A stretch of 58,246 nt of DNA from positions 1 through 58,246 of the forward strand of contig DJJU01000002.1 of the NCBI GenBank assembly GCA_002434305.1. Reading direction: 5' to 3'. This document shows positions 51,345-58,246 of the stretch, in pieces (positions within the stretch are counted from its first letter, which is position 1; each line of letters starts with the position of its first letter). The DNA comes from Alicycliphilus sp. UBA6560 (GTDB lineage: Bacteria; Pseudomonadota; Gammaproteobacteria; Burkholderiales; Burkholderiaceae_C). The notes under the pieces are model-generated. The model ran no database searches and was not told the origin of the DNA. It saw nothing but the letters and a program-made list of their open reading frames with translations. A program made the translations under genes and the position numbers.

Positions 51345-52661
51345 ATGCTCGATATCCTCCTCCTTCGCAAAGACCTGCCCGCAGCCGTGGCCCGGCTGGA
51401 AACCCGCAAGAGCCCCCAGCCCTTCCTGAACGTGGAGGCCTTCCAGAGCCTGGAGGGTGAGCGCAAGTCCATCCAGACCCGCACCGAGGAGCTGCAGGCC
51501 CAGCGCAACCAGCTGTCCAAGCAGATCGGCGCGCTGATGGGCAAGGGCGAGAAGGACGCGGCCGAGGCCGCCAAGGCCCAGGTGGCGGCCTTGAAGGACG
51601 AGCTGGACGGATCGGCCGCACGGCTGGAGCAGATCCAAGTCGAGCTGCAGGCCATGCTGACTGCCGTGCCCAATCTGCCGCACGAGAGCGTGCCCGTGGG
51701 TGCGGACGAATCGGCCAACGTCGAGGTGCGCCGCTGGGGCCAGCCGCGCGAGTACGGCTTTCCCGTGCGCGACCATGTGGACCTGGGCGAGCCGCTGGGC
51801 CTGGACTTCGATATGGGCGTGAAGCTGTCGGGCTCGCGCTTCACCGTCATGAAGGGGCATATCGCCCGTCTGCACCGCGCCCTGGCGCAGTTCATGCTGG
51901 ATGTGCAGACGCTGGAACACGGCTACACCGAGTGCTACGTGCCCTACATCGTCAATGCCGAGTCGCTCAAGGGCACGGGCCAGCTGCCCAAGTTCGAGGG
52001 CGACCTGTTCGCCGCCAAGAAGGGCGGGCAGGAGGGCGAGCCTGTGCCGGACGACGCGGCCCTGTACCTGATCCCCACCAGCGAGGTGCCGCTGACCAAC
52101 ATGGTGCGCGGCCAGGTGCTGACCGAAGCCGAGCTGCCGCTGCGGCTGACGGCGCACACGCCGTGCTTTCGCTCCGAGGCCGGCAGCTACGGCCGCGACA
52201 CGCGCGGCATGATCCGCCAGCACCAGTTCGACAAGGTGGAGATGGTGCAGATCGTGCATCCGCAGCAGAGCTACCAGGCGTTGGAGGAGATGGTCGGCCA
52301 CGCCGAGGCGGTGCTGCAAAGGCTGGGCCTGCCCTACCGGGTGATGAGCCTGTCCACCGGCGACATGGGCTTTGGCGCCGCCAAGACCTACGACCTGGAG
52401 GTGTGGCTGCCCGCCCAGGGCACCTACCGCGAGATCAGTTCGGTCAGCAACTGCGAGGCCTTTCAGGCCCGCCGCATGCAGGCGCGCTTCAAGAATGCCC
52501 AGGGCAAGAACGAGCTGGTACACACACTGAACGGCTCGGGCCTGGCTGTGGGCCGCACGCTGGTGGCGGTGCTGGAGAACTACCAGAACGAAGACGGCAG
52601 CGTCACCGTTCCCGAGGTGCTGCGGCCCTACCTGGGTGGGCTGGCGGTGCTGACGCCCTGA
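51345..52661 (+). CDS. serS: Seryl-tRNA synthetase
   Basis: SerRS charges tRNA-Ser and tRNA-Sec with serine, so it also feeds the selenocysteine pathway in this window. The 438-aa protein has the N-terminal coiled coil (about 25-110: RKSIQTRTEELQAQRNQLSK), a class II catalytic core with motif 2 FRSEAGSYGRDTRGMIRQHQF, and motif 3 GSGLAVGRTLVAVLENYQ. The ATG at 51345 opens MLDILLLRKDLPA. tRNA-Ser(CGA) lies about 1.1 kb downstream. Confidence 0.97.
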   Translation: MLDILLLRKDLPAAVARLETRKSPQPFLNVEAFQSLEGERKSIQTRTEELQAQRNQLSKQIGALMGKGEKDAAEAAKAQVAALKDELDGSAARLEQIQVELQAMLTAVPNLPHESVPVGADESANVEVRRWGQPREYGFPVRDHVDLGEPLGLDFDMGVKLSGSRFTVMKGHIARLHRALAQFMLDVQTLEHGYTECYVPYIVNAESLKGTGQLPKFEGDLFAAKKGGQEGEPVPDDAALYLIPTSEVPLTNMVRGQVLTEAELPLRLTAHTPCFRSEAGSYGRDTRGMIRQHQFDKVEMVQIVHPQQSYQALEEMVGHAEAVLQRLGLPYRVMSLSTGDMGFGAAKTYDLEVWLPAQGTYREISSVSNCEAFQARRMQARFKNAQGKNELVHTLNGSGLAVGRTLVAVLENYQNEDGSVTVPEVLRPYLGGLAVLTP

Positions 52662-52746
52662 GCGGCGCGCAGCCAGGTGGGCAGCTCCACACAGACCGCC
52701 TGGCTGTCCACAATGGTTTTCTGTACCGAAAACCGGAGAGATTCGT

Positions 52747-53733
52747 ATGAAGCGACGGGCCGTTTTCTCGCTGCTGGCTGTCACTGGCCTCTCCGCGTGC
52801 GTTAGTGGGGGCCGTGGGCGGGGTGATTCCCGCCCCATCGTCATCGCCCATCGGGGCGCCAGCGGCTATCTGCCCGAGCACACCCTGGGCGGCTATGAGC
52901 TGGCCATGCGCATGGGCGCGGACTACATCGAGCCCGACCTGCAGCTGACCCGCGACGGAGTGCTGGTGGCCATGCACGACGAGACGCTGGGGCGCACCAC
53001 CGATGCGGCAACGCTGTTCGCCCCGCGCAACGGGGGCTACAAGGTGGCCGATTTCACGCTGGCGGAGATCAAGACGCTGACGGTGAAGCCCACGGGCACG
53101 GGCAAGACCAGCTACCCCGGCTTCACGCCCAGCGCGGCCAACCCCTGGAGCATTCCCACCTTCGACGAGGTGATCCGCCTGGTGCAGTCCTCGCCATCGC
53201 TGGTCGGCCGCGAGGTGGGCATCTACCCGGAAGCCAAGCAGGCAGATCCGGCGATGGAAGACGCCATCCTGCAATCGCTGGCGCAAAGCGGCTATGACGC
53301 CCACAGCAAGGTGTTCATCCAGTCCTTCAGCGACGAGACACTGCGCAGCATGCATGCCAAGGAGCAGGCCCGGGGCAAACCCCTGCCGCACTTCCTGCTG
53401 GGGGCCGCCGTCATGGGCGACGATGGCGTGGCGCGCCTGGGAATAGGCACCCGGGGGCCCGAGCCGCGACTACTGACCTTCCAGGACGTGGCCAGCTTCG
53501 CCCAGGGCGTGGGAGTCTCCATCCACTACCGCGCCTATCCGGTCACCAAGCCCTACATCGACCAGGCCCGCGCTGCCGGACTGAAGGTGCACGGCTGGAC
53601 CTTTGCGCAGGCCGAAGCCGACGCGGCTGCCGCGCAGTACCGCCGCTATCTGGACCTGGGCATGGACGGCATGTTTTCCAACTACGCAGACCTGGCCGTC
53701 AAGGCTCGCGACCAGTACGTCCGCGGGCGCTAG
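52747..53733 (+). CDS. glpQ: Periplasmic glycerophosphodiester phosphodiesterase
   Basis: GlpQ hydrolyses glycerophosphodiesters to glycerol-3-phosphate and an alcohol. The 328-aa protein has a lipoprotein-like N-terminus (LLAVTGLSAC), then IAHRGASGYLPEHTLGGYE, YIEPDLQLTRDGVLVAMHD with the catalytic His and Ca-binding Glu/Asp, and a TIM-barrel end (VHGWTFAQAEADAAAAQYR). GGAGAG precedes the ATG by 7 nt. It follows serS on the same strand and is followed by a tRNA gene. Confidence 0.93.
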   Translation: MKRRAVFSLLAVTGLSACVSGGRGRGDSRPIVIAHRGASGYLPEHTLGGYELAMRMGADYIEPDLQLTRDGVLVAMHDETLGRTTDAATLFAPRNGGYKVADFTLAEIKTLTVKPTGTGKTSYPGFTPSAANPWSIPTFDEVIRLVQSSPSLVGREVGIYPEAKQADPAMEDAILQSLAQSGYDAHSKVFIQSFSDETLRSMHAKEQARGKPLPHFLLGAAVMGDDGVARLGIGTRGPEPRLLTFQDVASFAQGVGVSIHYRAYPVTKPYIDQARAAGLKVHGWTFAQAEADAAAAQYRRYLDLGMDGMFSNYADLAVKARDQYVRGR

Positions 53734-53809
53734 ATCGACCGGGCGGCGCCCGGCCCGCCCGCTCTGGCAGGCCAGAAACTGCTGCTACAATCGCCGGCTT
53801 CGACACACA

Positions 53810-53899
<90 letters not shown>

Positions 53900-53905
53900 C
53901 GAACG

Positions 53906-53940
53906 ACGCCCGGTAGCCCGCAAGCTACCGGGCGTTTTTT
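53906..53940 (+). terminator. Terminator of the tRNA-Ser gene
   Basis: ACGCCCGGTAGC and GCTACCGGGCGT form a perfect 12-bp stem with a CCGCAA loop, followed by TTTTTT. It begins 7 nt after the tRNA 3' end. Confidence 0.93.
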
Positions 53941-54249
53941 CTGGATGCGCGGCCTGGGCAAGCCACTGCATCGGTTGGGATTTTGCTCCTGAATTGATAG
54001 CTTTTAGCGCTTGTTGGTAAAGCGCTGCAGGCATATTTCATTTAAATCCTGTGACAGTCCACCCCAGATGCGCACGCCTGCGATGGGTCTGGCAATACGA
54101 GGCGGCATCTTGTTACCCGCTAGCGTGGGGCGCCTACCGTCGTGTCGGACGGGGATTACCGGATGGCCTGGGGCTGCGGCGCAAATTCAAGGCCGCACGT
54201 TGGAATTCGCCAGCATGCTTCTTTGTTTGGAAATCCATAGGAGATCGCA
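53941..54249. other. Intergenic region with one dispersed repeat and no clear gene
   Basis: About 310 bp between the tRNA-Ser terminator and the KGG gene. It contains repeat copy 14. Short frames are present but without convincing ribosome-binding sites. It should hold the promoter of the KGG gene. Confidence 0.5.
53992..54040 (+). repeat. Dispersed palindromic repeat, copy 14
   Basis: AATTGATAGCTTTTAGCGCT and TAAAGCGCTGCAGGCATATT match the family with several changes. Confidence 0.7.
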
Positions 54250-54672
54250 ATGCCCAACAACAATCCCCAAGGCCACAACCAGTACTCGAACAGCAACAGC
54301 GGCCAGAGCAACCAAAGCAACCAGGGTGGTAACCAAGGCGGCCACAACCAGTCCAACAACAGCAACCAGTCCAACAGCAACCGGGGCTTTGCTTCGATGG
54401 ACCGTGATCGCCAGCGTGAGATCGCTGCCGAGGGTGGCCGTGCCGCGCACGCTTCGGGCAATGCCCACGAGTTCAACTCGCAGGAAGCACGTGAGGCAGG
54501 TGCCAAGAGCCACGGTGGCCAGGGCTCCTCTTCGCAGGGCTCGGACAACAGCCGCGGCTCGTCCAACAGCAACCAATCCAACAACTCCAACTCCAACTCC
54601 GGCAACACCCGCGGCGGCTCCATCGAGCAGCACGCACGCGCCGGTGCACAGAGCCACAAGAACGACCGCTAA
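54250..54672 (+). CDS. KGG-motif (con-10-like) general stress protein
   Basis: The 140-aa protein is low-complexity Asn/Gln/Ser/Gly-rich at both ends. In the middle it has stress-induced KGG-type repeats: RGFASMDRDRQREIAAEGGR, then AREAGAKSHGG and a final degenerate SIEQHARAGAQSHKND. These disordered hydrophilic proteins resemble YciG and fungal con-10 and accumulate in osmotic, desiccation or stationary stress. TAGGAG lies before the ATG. A strong terminator follows. Confidence 0.85.
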   Translation: MPNNNPQGHNQYSNSNSGQSNQSNQGGNQGGHNQSNNSNQSNSNRGFASMDRDRQREIAAEGGRAAHASGNAHEFNSQEAREAGAKSHGGQGSSSQGSDNSRGSSNSNQSNNSNSNSGNTRGGSIEQHARAGAQSHKNDR

Positions 54673-54691
54673 GCGATCATGCTTGTAAAGC

Positions 54692-54725
54692 AGCCGAAGG
54701 TCCCTCAGGGACCTTCGGCTTTTTC
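54692..54725 (+). terminator. Terminator after the KGG gene
   Basis: AGCCGAAGGTCCCT and AGGGACCTTCGGCT form a perfect stem, followed by TTTTT. It lies 20 nt after the stop codon and between convergent genes. Confidence 0.9.
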
Positions 54726-54743
54726 ATGCGTTCAGCGATTGCG

Positions 54744-55733
54744 TCAGGCGCCGTCGCCCGCGTTGCCCGTGATGGGCAGGACGATGCCGGTGATGTAGCT
54801 GGAGCAGCTGGGTGCCGCCAGGAAGACGTAGGCCGGGGCGATCTCTTCCGGCTGGGCGGGCCGGCCCATCTGCGTGCTGGCGCCGAATTCCACGATGTCT
54901 TCCGGCGGCTGGTCGGCGGGGTTCAGCGGAGTCCACACGGGGCCGGGCGCCACGGCGTTCACCCGGATGCCCCTGTCCACCACGTTCTGCGCCAGGGCCT
55001 TGGTGAAAGCGTGAATGGCTCCCTTGGTGGCCGAGTAGTCCAGCAGCTTCTTGCTGCCGCGCAGCCCGGTAACCGAGCCGGTATTGACGATGGCGTCGCC
55101 CCGCTGCAGGTGTGGCAGCGCGGCTCGGGCCATGTGGAAGTAGCCATAAATGTTGGTGCGGAAGGTTTCGTCGAAACGCTCTTCGCTCAGCTCCTCCAGC
55201 GACGCTGCGTGTTCCTGGAAGGCGGCGTTGTTCACCAGCACGTTGAGCTTGCCGAAAGCCTTGAGAGTGGCCTGCACGGCACTGGCGCAGAACTTCGCGT
55301 CCTTCACATCGCCGGCAATGGCCAGGCTGCGTCCGCCCTCGGCTTCGATCAGCTTGCAGGTGTCCCGGGCGTCTTCGTGTTCATCGAGATAGGCGATCGC
55401 CACATCCGCTCCCTCGCGGGCGAACAGCACGGCAACGGCTCGGCCTATGCCCGAGTCGCCTCCAGTGATGAGCGCCGCCATCCCCTTGAGCTTGCCGCTG
55501 CCCTGGTAGTGCGGTGCCTGAAAGCGCGGCTGCAACTCCATGTCGCGCTGCACGCCCGGCTTGTCCAGGTGCTGGCGTGGCATGGGCGGTGCGGGCTCGC
55601 TGCGGCCCGGTCCTGGGGCGGGCTGGGCCTTCTCGTCCTTGTCTGCTTTGCCCGCCTGGGCAGTTTTTCTGTCTTGCTGCTGCTGCAGCTTGCGCTGCTT
55701 GTCGGCAGCGTCGGAACTGGAGGAGGATTTCAT
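54744..55733 (-). CDS. SDR-family oxidoreductase (YghA/general-stress type)
   Basis: The 329-aa protein has about 75 low-complexity polar N-terminal residues, then a short-chain dehydrogenase: ALITGGDSGIGRAVAVLFAR (NAD(P) site), VLVNNAAFQEH, the catalytic Ser in IVNTGSVTGLRG and YSATKGAIHAFTKAL. It resembles E. coli YghA and general stress protein 39 oxidoreductases, which often lie among osmotic-stress genes. The substrate is unknown. It is convergent with the KGG gene across a shared terminator. Confidence 0.9.
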   Translation of the reverse strand: MKSSSSSDAADKQRKLQQQQDRKTAQAGKADKDEKAQPAPGPGRSEPAPPMPRQHLDKPGVQRDMELQPRFQAPHYQGSGKLKGMAALITGGDSGIGRAVAVLFAREGADVAIAYLDEHEDARDTCKLIEAEGGRSLAIAGDVKDAKFCASAVQATLKAFGKLNVLVNNAAFQEHAASLEELSEERFDETFRTNIYGYFHMARAALPHLQRGDAIVNTGSVTGLRGSKKLLDYSATKGAIHAFTKALAQNVVDRGIRVNAVAPGPVWTPLNPADQPPEDIVEFGASTQMGRPAQPEEIAPAYVFLAAPSCSSYITGIVLPITGNAGDGA

Positions 55734-55785
55734 GGGTCGGTCTCTTTCAGGACAATGGAAGAAAGAAGCGGGATGCGCCGGCTGA

Positions 55786-55935
55786 CTAGCCCAGCGGCTT
55801 CCACAGGGGTGGCTCGGGCTGGGGAAACTGCAGGGGCCGGCGCTGATTAGCCTGCATGGCTTCCTGCTGGCGCAGGCGCTTGAGCGCCCTGGGTTTCAAT
55901 GGCTTGTCATTGCTGCGCTGATAGGCATTCATCAT
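55786..55935 (-). CDS. 49-aa basic hypothetical protein
   Basis: The 49-aa product MMNAYQRSNDKPLKPRALKR continues with a basic/Gln-rich segment and ends PLWKPLG. GGGAG stands 7 nt before the ATG at 55935; a second ATG follows directly. It is positively charged, without hydrophobic segments. The gene lies just upstream of and in the same direction as the SDR gene, with 52 bp between, so they may be co-transcribed. I do not recognise the family. Confidence 0.6.
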   Translation of the reverse strand: MMNAYQRSNDKPLKPRALKRLRQQEAMQANQRRPLQFPQPEPPLWKPLG

Positions 55936-56196
55936 GGTCAAACTCCCGCTAAGGTGTAGTGGCATTCGACCAGCCGCTCCCCGTGCACCGTGTCGGACGC
56001 GCTCGATTGATGGAGGCGGTGCAATGGAAGCTTGAAATCGGGCCGGGTGGCCAGGAACTGTGATTGGCAACCCTGGAACCCTGCAGCTACAGCCATGCCT
56101 TGGACAGCGTTGGCAAATGGAATGTGTTGCTCCCCGTGGCCTGTGTTGCAAGACGCATCAGGCTGAAAATTCATGACAACCCAGGAGAAAAAGAAA

Positions 56197-56760
56197 ATGA
56201 GCCCTTTTGACAATCTGCGCAGCAAGGCTATCGCCTGGTGTCGTGATTTCGAACAATACAAGGAGGAATGCCGGATTTTCGGCGAGCGGCTACGTATTGA
56301 ATACATAAGCTACCTGGGCGCCAAATCCACCGATGTGGAGTTTTACAAAATGGATGAGCGCCTGGAGCGGCTGGCATCTGAAGGCACCACGCTTTCGCCG
56401 CGCCTGCAGGTGGGCGACGACGGCTATGTTTACTTTGGCCTCACGATTTTCATTCGTGAAGGTTGCCATTGCCTGGAGGAGCACGCCCGCATTGGCGTGC
56501 AGCGTGCCCAGGGAAAATGGCGCGTGCGCTGGAATCAAATGGAAAGCGGCAGCACCAACGACAAGGTGCCTCAGGCGTTTTTTGACAAGGTCACGGCCGC
56601 CATGCTGGAGAAGTACTCCACCCCGTTCTACAAAATTCGCGGGCAGCTCGGATTCATTCCCACCTTTAGCAACGACCACCTGGTACTGGTCCCCGCCGGT
56701 GAGGTGCTGGCGGCGGGTGAGGAAAAGCAGTCACAGACGGGCACCAGCGGGGCAGCCTGA
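56197..56760 (+). CDS. Hypothetical protein
   Basis: The 187-aa soluble protein begins MSPFDNLRSKAIAWCRDFEQ and contains YVYFGLTIFIREGCHCLEEH and KWRVRWNQMES in the middle. It lacks signal peptides or membrane segments. AGGAG lies 10 nt before ATG 56197, which is preferred over the in-frame ATG at 56173 that has no ribosome-binding site. It is convergent with the gene at 56792. I cannot assign a function. Confidence 0.6.
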   Translation: MSPFDNLRSKAIAWCRDFEQYKEECRIFGERLRIEYISYLGAKSTDVEFYKMDERLERLASEGTTLSPRLQVGDDGYVYFGLTIFIREGCHCLEEHARIGVQRAQGKWRVRWNQMESGSTNDKVPQAFFDKVTAAMLEKYSTPFYKIRGQLGFIPTFSNDHLVLVPAGEVLAAGEEKQSQTGTSGAA

Positions 56761-56791
56761 ACACGCCGGCCGTCCGGATGTGAGCGCCTGC

Positions 56792-57247
56792 TCAGGATGC
56801 AGTTGGGGCTGTCTGTGGCAGGCCGCTTTGGAGCAGGGGCGCCTCCGTGGCCACGGCATTGAGGCTGCCGTCGCCGCCGATGCGGAAGTGCGCCGAAGGG
56901 CAGTTGATGAACTGGAGAATGGCGCTGAAGCAGTCCGCCGGTAAGGTCAGCGTCCCCAGCGCAATGGATTCGTACAGCTCAAAGCTGGGAGGCGGTAGAT
57001 CGCTTTCCTTGGAAAAACCTATCCTCAGCGCCGTGCGCAGCGCTCCTGCGCGCGAACCCAGCAGTTCAATGAATCCCACGGCCTGGGGGACGCTGTAATT
57101 GTCTTCCGTGAACGTGTGCAGGCCGGACAGCGCAACAGCCCTGATGCTCTTGACCTTGATGGTCACGTAGTTGTCCCAGTCATGGCTGAAGTCTTGCGCT
57201 TTCATGACCGTTTTTGCCCAGGGGCGGGTAGAGCTGGGGGAGGTCAT
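56792..57247 (-). CDS. Hypothetical protein
   Basis: The product is 151 aa from ATG 57247 (or 156 from 57262). It includes KAQDFSHDWDNYVTIKVKSI, AVGFIELLGSRAGALRTALR and PPPSFELYESIALGTL. No domain is recognisable and no export signal is seen. It is convergent with the gene at 56197. The start is uncertain because neither ATG has a strong ribosome-binding site. It lies in a stretch with less GC bias than the core genes, so later acquisition is possible. Confidence 0.55.
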   Translation of the reverse strand: MTSPSSTRPWAKTVMKAQDFSHDWDNYVTIKVKSIRAVALSGLHTFTEDNYSVPQAVGFIELLGSRAGALRTALRIGFSKESDLPPPSFELYESIALGTLTLPADCFSAILQFINCPSAHFRIGGDGSLNAVATEAPLLQSGLPQTAPTAS

Positions 57248-57262
57248 TCTTGGTTCCGTCAT

Positions 57263-57805
57263 GGATTGGTTATCCCGAGAAGATAAAAAGAGAGTTCAAG
57301 ACTGGAGCTTGTCCGGGCTTGGGACAGGATTTTCTGGATAGGGCCGGGGAAAGGAAGGTTTTATTTCCCCAGGGTCTTCCGGAATGCTCGCTGGAGCGGG
57401 TTGTTGGGTTCTTCCATCCTCTTCTTGATAAGGATTGGAGGGCTGGGGTGGCAGGGAAGGGATATTCATCTTCGGATATACTTGAAAAGATATTGATACA
57501 AGTATTTCAATAAATGGCGTATTGAAAAAAATGGAAGCTTTTTACGCTATGGCTTTCAATTATCAGCACCTCCCTTGGAGGGGCGATAAAGCCAATGCCT
57601 GCCCGCATGTAGGAAAACACCTTTAGATGTTGCTTGCTGAAAAGTGGACGCCTACAGCAGGGGTCGAATAACTGGTGGCAGGATGACGCGCGTGTCAGTT
57701 AAAGCCTACGTAAGTCACGTAGTGCGGCTTCGAATATGAGTGGCCGCGAGGGGAATTCGCCCCACGCGCCGATGATTTTCGAAGCAGCTTTTTTGGGAGA
57801 TTGCA
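57263..57805. other. Intergenic region, relatively AT-rich, no convincing gene
   Basis: About 540 bp with lower GC than the surrounding genes. One 87-codon plus-strand frame (57250-57513) lacks a ribosome-binding site and protein-like composition. A few small palindromes occur (for example CTACG...CGTAG near 57700-57721). It should contain the promoter of the Gly-rich gene at 57806. Confidence 0.5.
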
Positions 57806-58246
57806 ATGGCTCAACGTGATTACGGTGACGACAACAACCAAGCCCGCCAGGGGCGCAGCTATGACGACGAGCGCTACGGCTATCGCAACGAAGGCTCCGG
57901 CCGGGGGCAGGGTGGTGGCGACATGCGTTCACACGGCTCTTCCGACCAGTCCCAACACTATGGTGGTGGTCAGGGCTATGGCGGCCAGGGTGGCTACGGC
58001 GGGCATGAGCGCCAAGGCCAGCAGGGCGGCGGTTACGGCACCAGCCAGTACGGCGGCTATGGCGGTGGCCAATACGGCGGCAGCCAGTACGGTGGTTTCG
58101 GGGGTGGTCAGCACAACGACTACCGAGGCGACAACCAATATGGGGGCCAGCGCGGCGGCTACGGTGGCGGTCAGGGCGGCTACGGCGGCCAGGGCGGCTA
58201 CGGCGGTCAAGGCGGTGGCTACGGCGGCCAGGGCGGCTACGGCGGT
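57806..58246 (+). CDS. Gly/Tyr/Gln-rich protein, N-terminal part (cut by window edge)
   Basis: From ATG 57806 (GGGAG 7 nt upstream) the frame stays open for 147 codons to the window end. It begins MAQRDYGDDNNQARQGRSYD and becomes a long low-complexity region of GGYGGQ-type repeats with scattered Arg, Asp and His. In related bacteria such Gly-rich leaders can precede a SWFGD/BON-type C-terminal domain in stress proteins, but that part is outside the window, so the assignment is inference. Neighbouring stress genes support it. The DNA repeats may vary in number between strains. Confidence 0.75.
   Translation, partial: MAQRDYGDDNNQARQGRSYDDERYGYRNEGSGRGQGGGDMRSHGSSDQSQHYGGGQGYGGQGGYGGHERQGQQGGGYGTSQYGGYGGGQYGGSQYGGFGGGQHNDYRGDNQYGGQRGGYGGGQGGYGGQGGYGGQGGGYGGQGGYGG

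Noticed and set aside
57250..57513. An 87-codon plus-strand ORF in the AT-rich gap
   Set aside because: It starts at a poor TTG within the start of another gene, has no ribosome-binding site and no protein-like pattern.

Overview
The window looks like chromosome from a GC-rich betaproteobacterium of the Burkholderiales, most likely family Comamonadaceae (Acidovorax/Alicycliphilus/Diaphorobacter relatives). This rests on protein resemblance, gene orders such as fkpB-ispH and gpmA-rhodanese-grxC-secB-gpsA, and a dispersed intergenic repeat that I associate with this family. The genus cannot be fixed from sequence alone. Almost everything from about 5.3 kb onward is ordinary core chromosome.

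Region 1 (1-5270) differs in composition and gene content. It reads as the right part of a Tn7-like transposon: the start of a tnsB-type gene running off the left edge, a tnsA endonuclease gene, a perfect palindrome in front of tnsA, a BcepMu gp16-type small regulator, and cargo. The cargo comprises a 272-aa unknown, an exported protein, an XRE regulator, an MbcA/ParS/Xre-type antitoxin with a non-RES partner, and a HAD-like protein. It ends in three copies of a TnsB-site-like repeat, the outermost finishing in ACA at 5270, just upstream of cutA.

Region 2 (5.3-21.2 kb) is housekeeping: cutA, ftsY, an M16 peptidase pair, rsmD, coaD, a block of small stress/envelope proteins (BON lipoprotein, ferritin-like, DUF883, DUF1328), a NarL-type two-component system with an extra receiver-only regulator, a moeB/thiF-like gene, ctpA, gpmA, rhodanese, grxC, secB and gpsA. 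Region 3 (21.4-28.6 kb) holds a heme-oxygenase-like iron enzyme, a pabB-pabC fusion, a large lipoprotein of unknown function and an AraC regulator.

Region 4 (28.6-39.1 kb) is a selenocysteine/formate dehydrogenase island. On the minus strand lie the alpha (Sec), beta and gamma subunits of an FDH-N/O type enzyme, then fdhE, selA, selB and the tRNA-Sec gene; fdhD is divergent. The alpha gene has an in-frame UGA at codon 196 followed by a canonical bacterial SECIS hairpin. The locus therefore encodes the enzyme, its maturation factors and its recoding machinery except selD.

Region 5 (39.2-54 kb) contains an FtsX-family permease, truncated haemoglobin, a cpdB-like nucleotidase, an Smr/phytase-like/radC operon, fkpB-ispH, a CorC/HlyC-type protein, a CBS protein, serS, glpQ and tRNA-Ser(CGA). 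Region 6 (54.2 kb to the end) is a second stress-type cluster: KGG protein, SDR oxidoreductase, small unknowns and a Gly/Tyr-rich protein cut by the right edge.

Scattered through the core are at least 14 copies of a roughly 45-bp imperfect palindromic repeat. Several have been absorbed into gene starts: one encodes a signal peptide, one supplies the ribosome-binding site and TTG start of pabBC, and one contains the gpsA start codon. A separate 165-bp element with inverted termini abuts the stop codon of the CorC-like gene.
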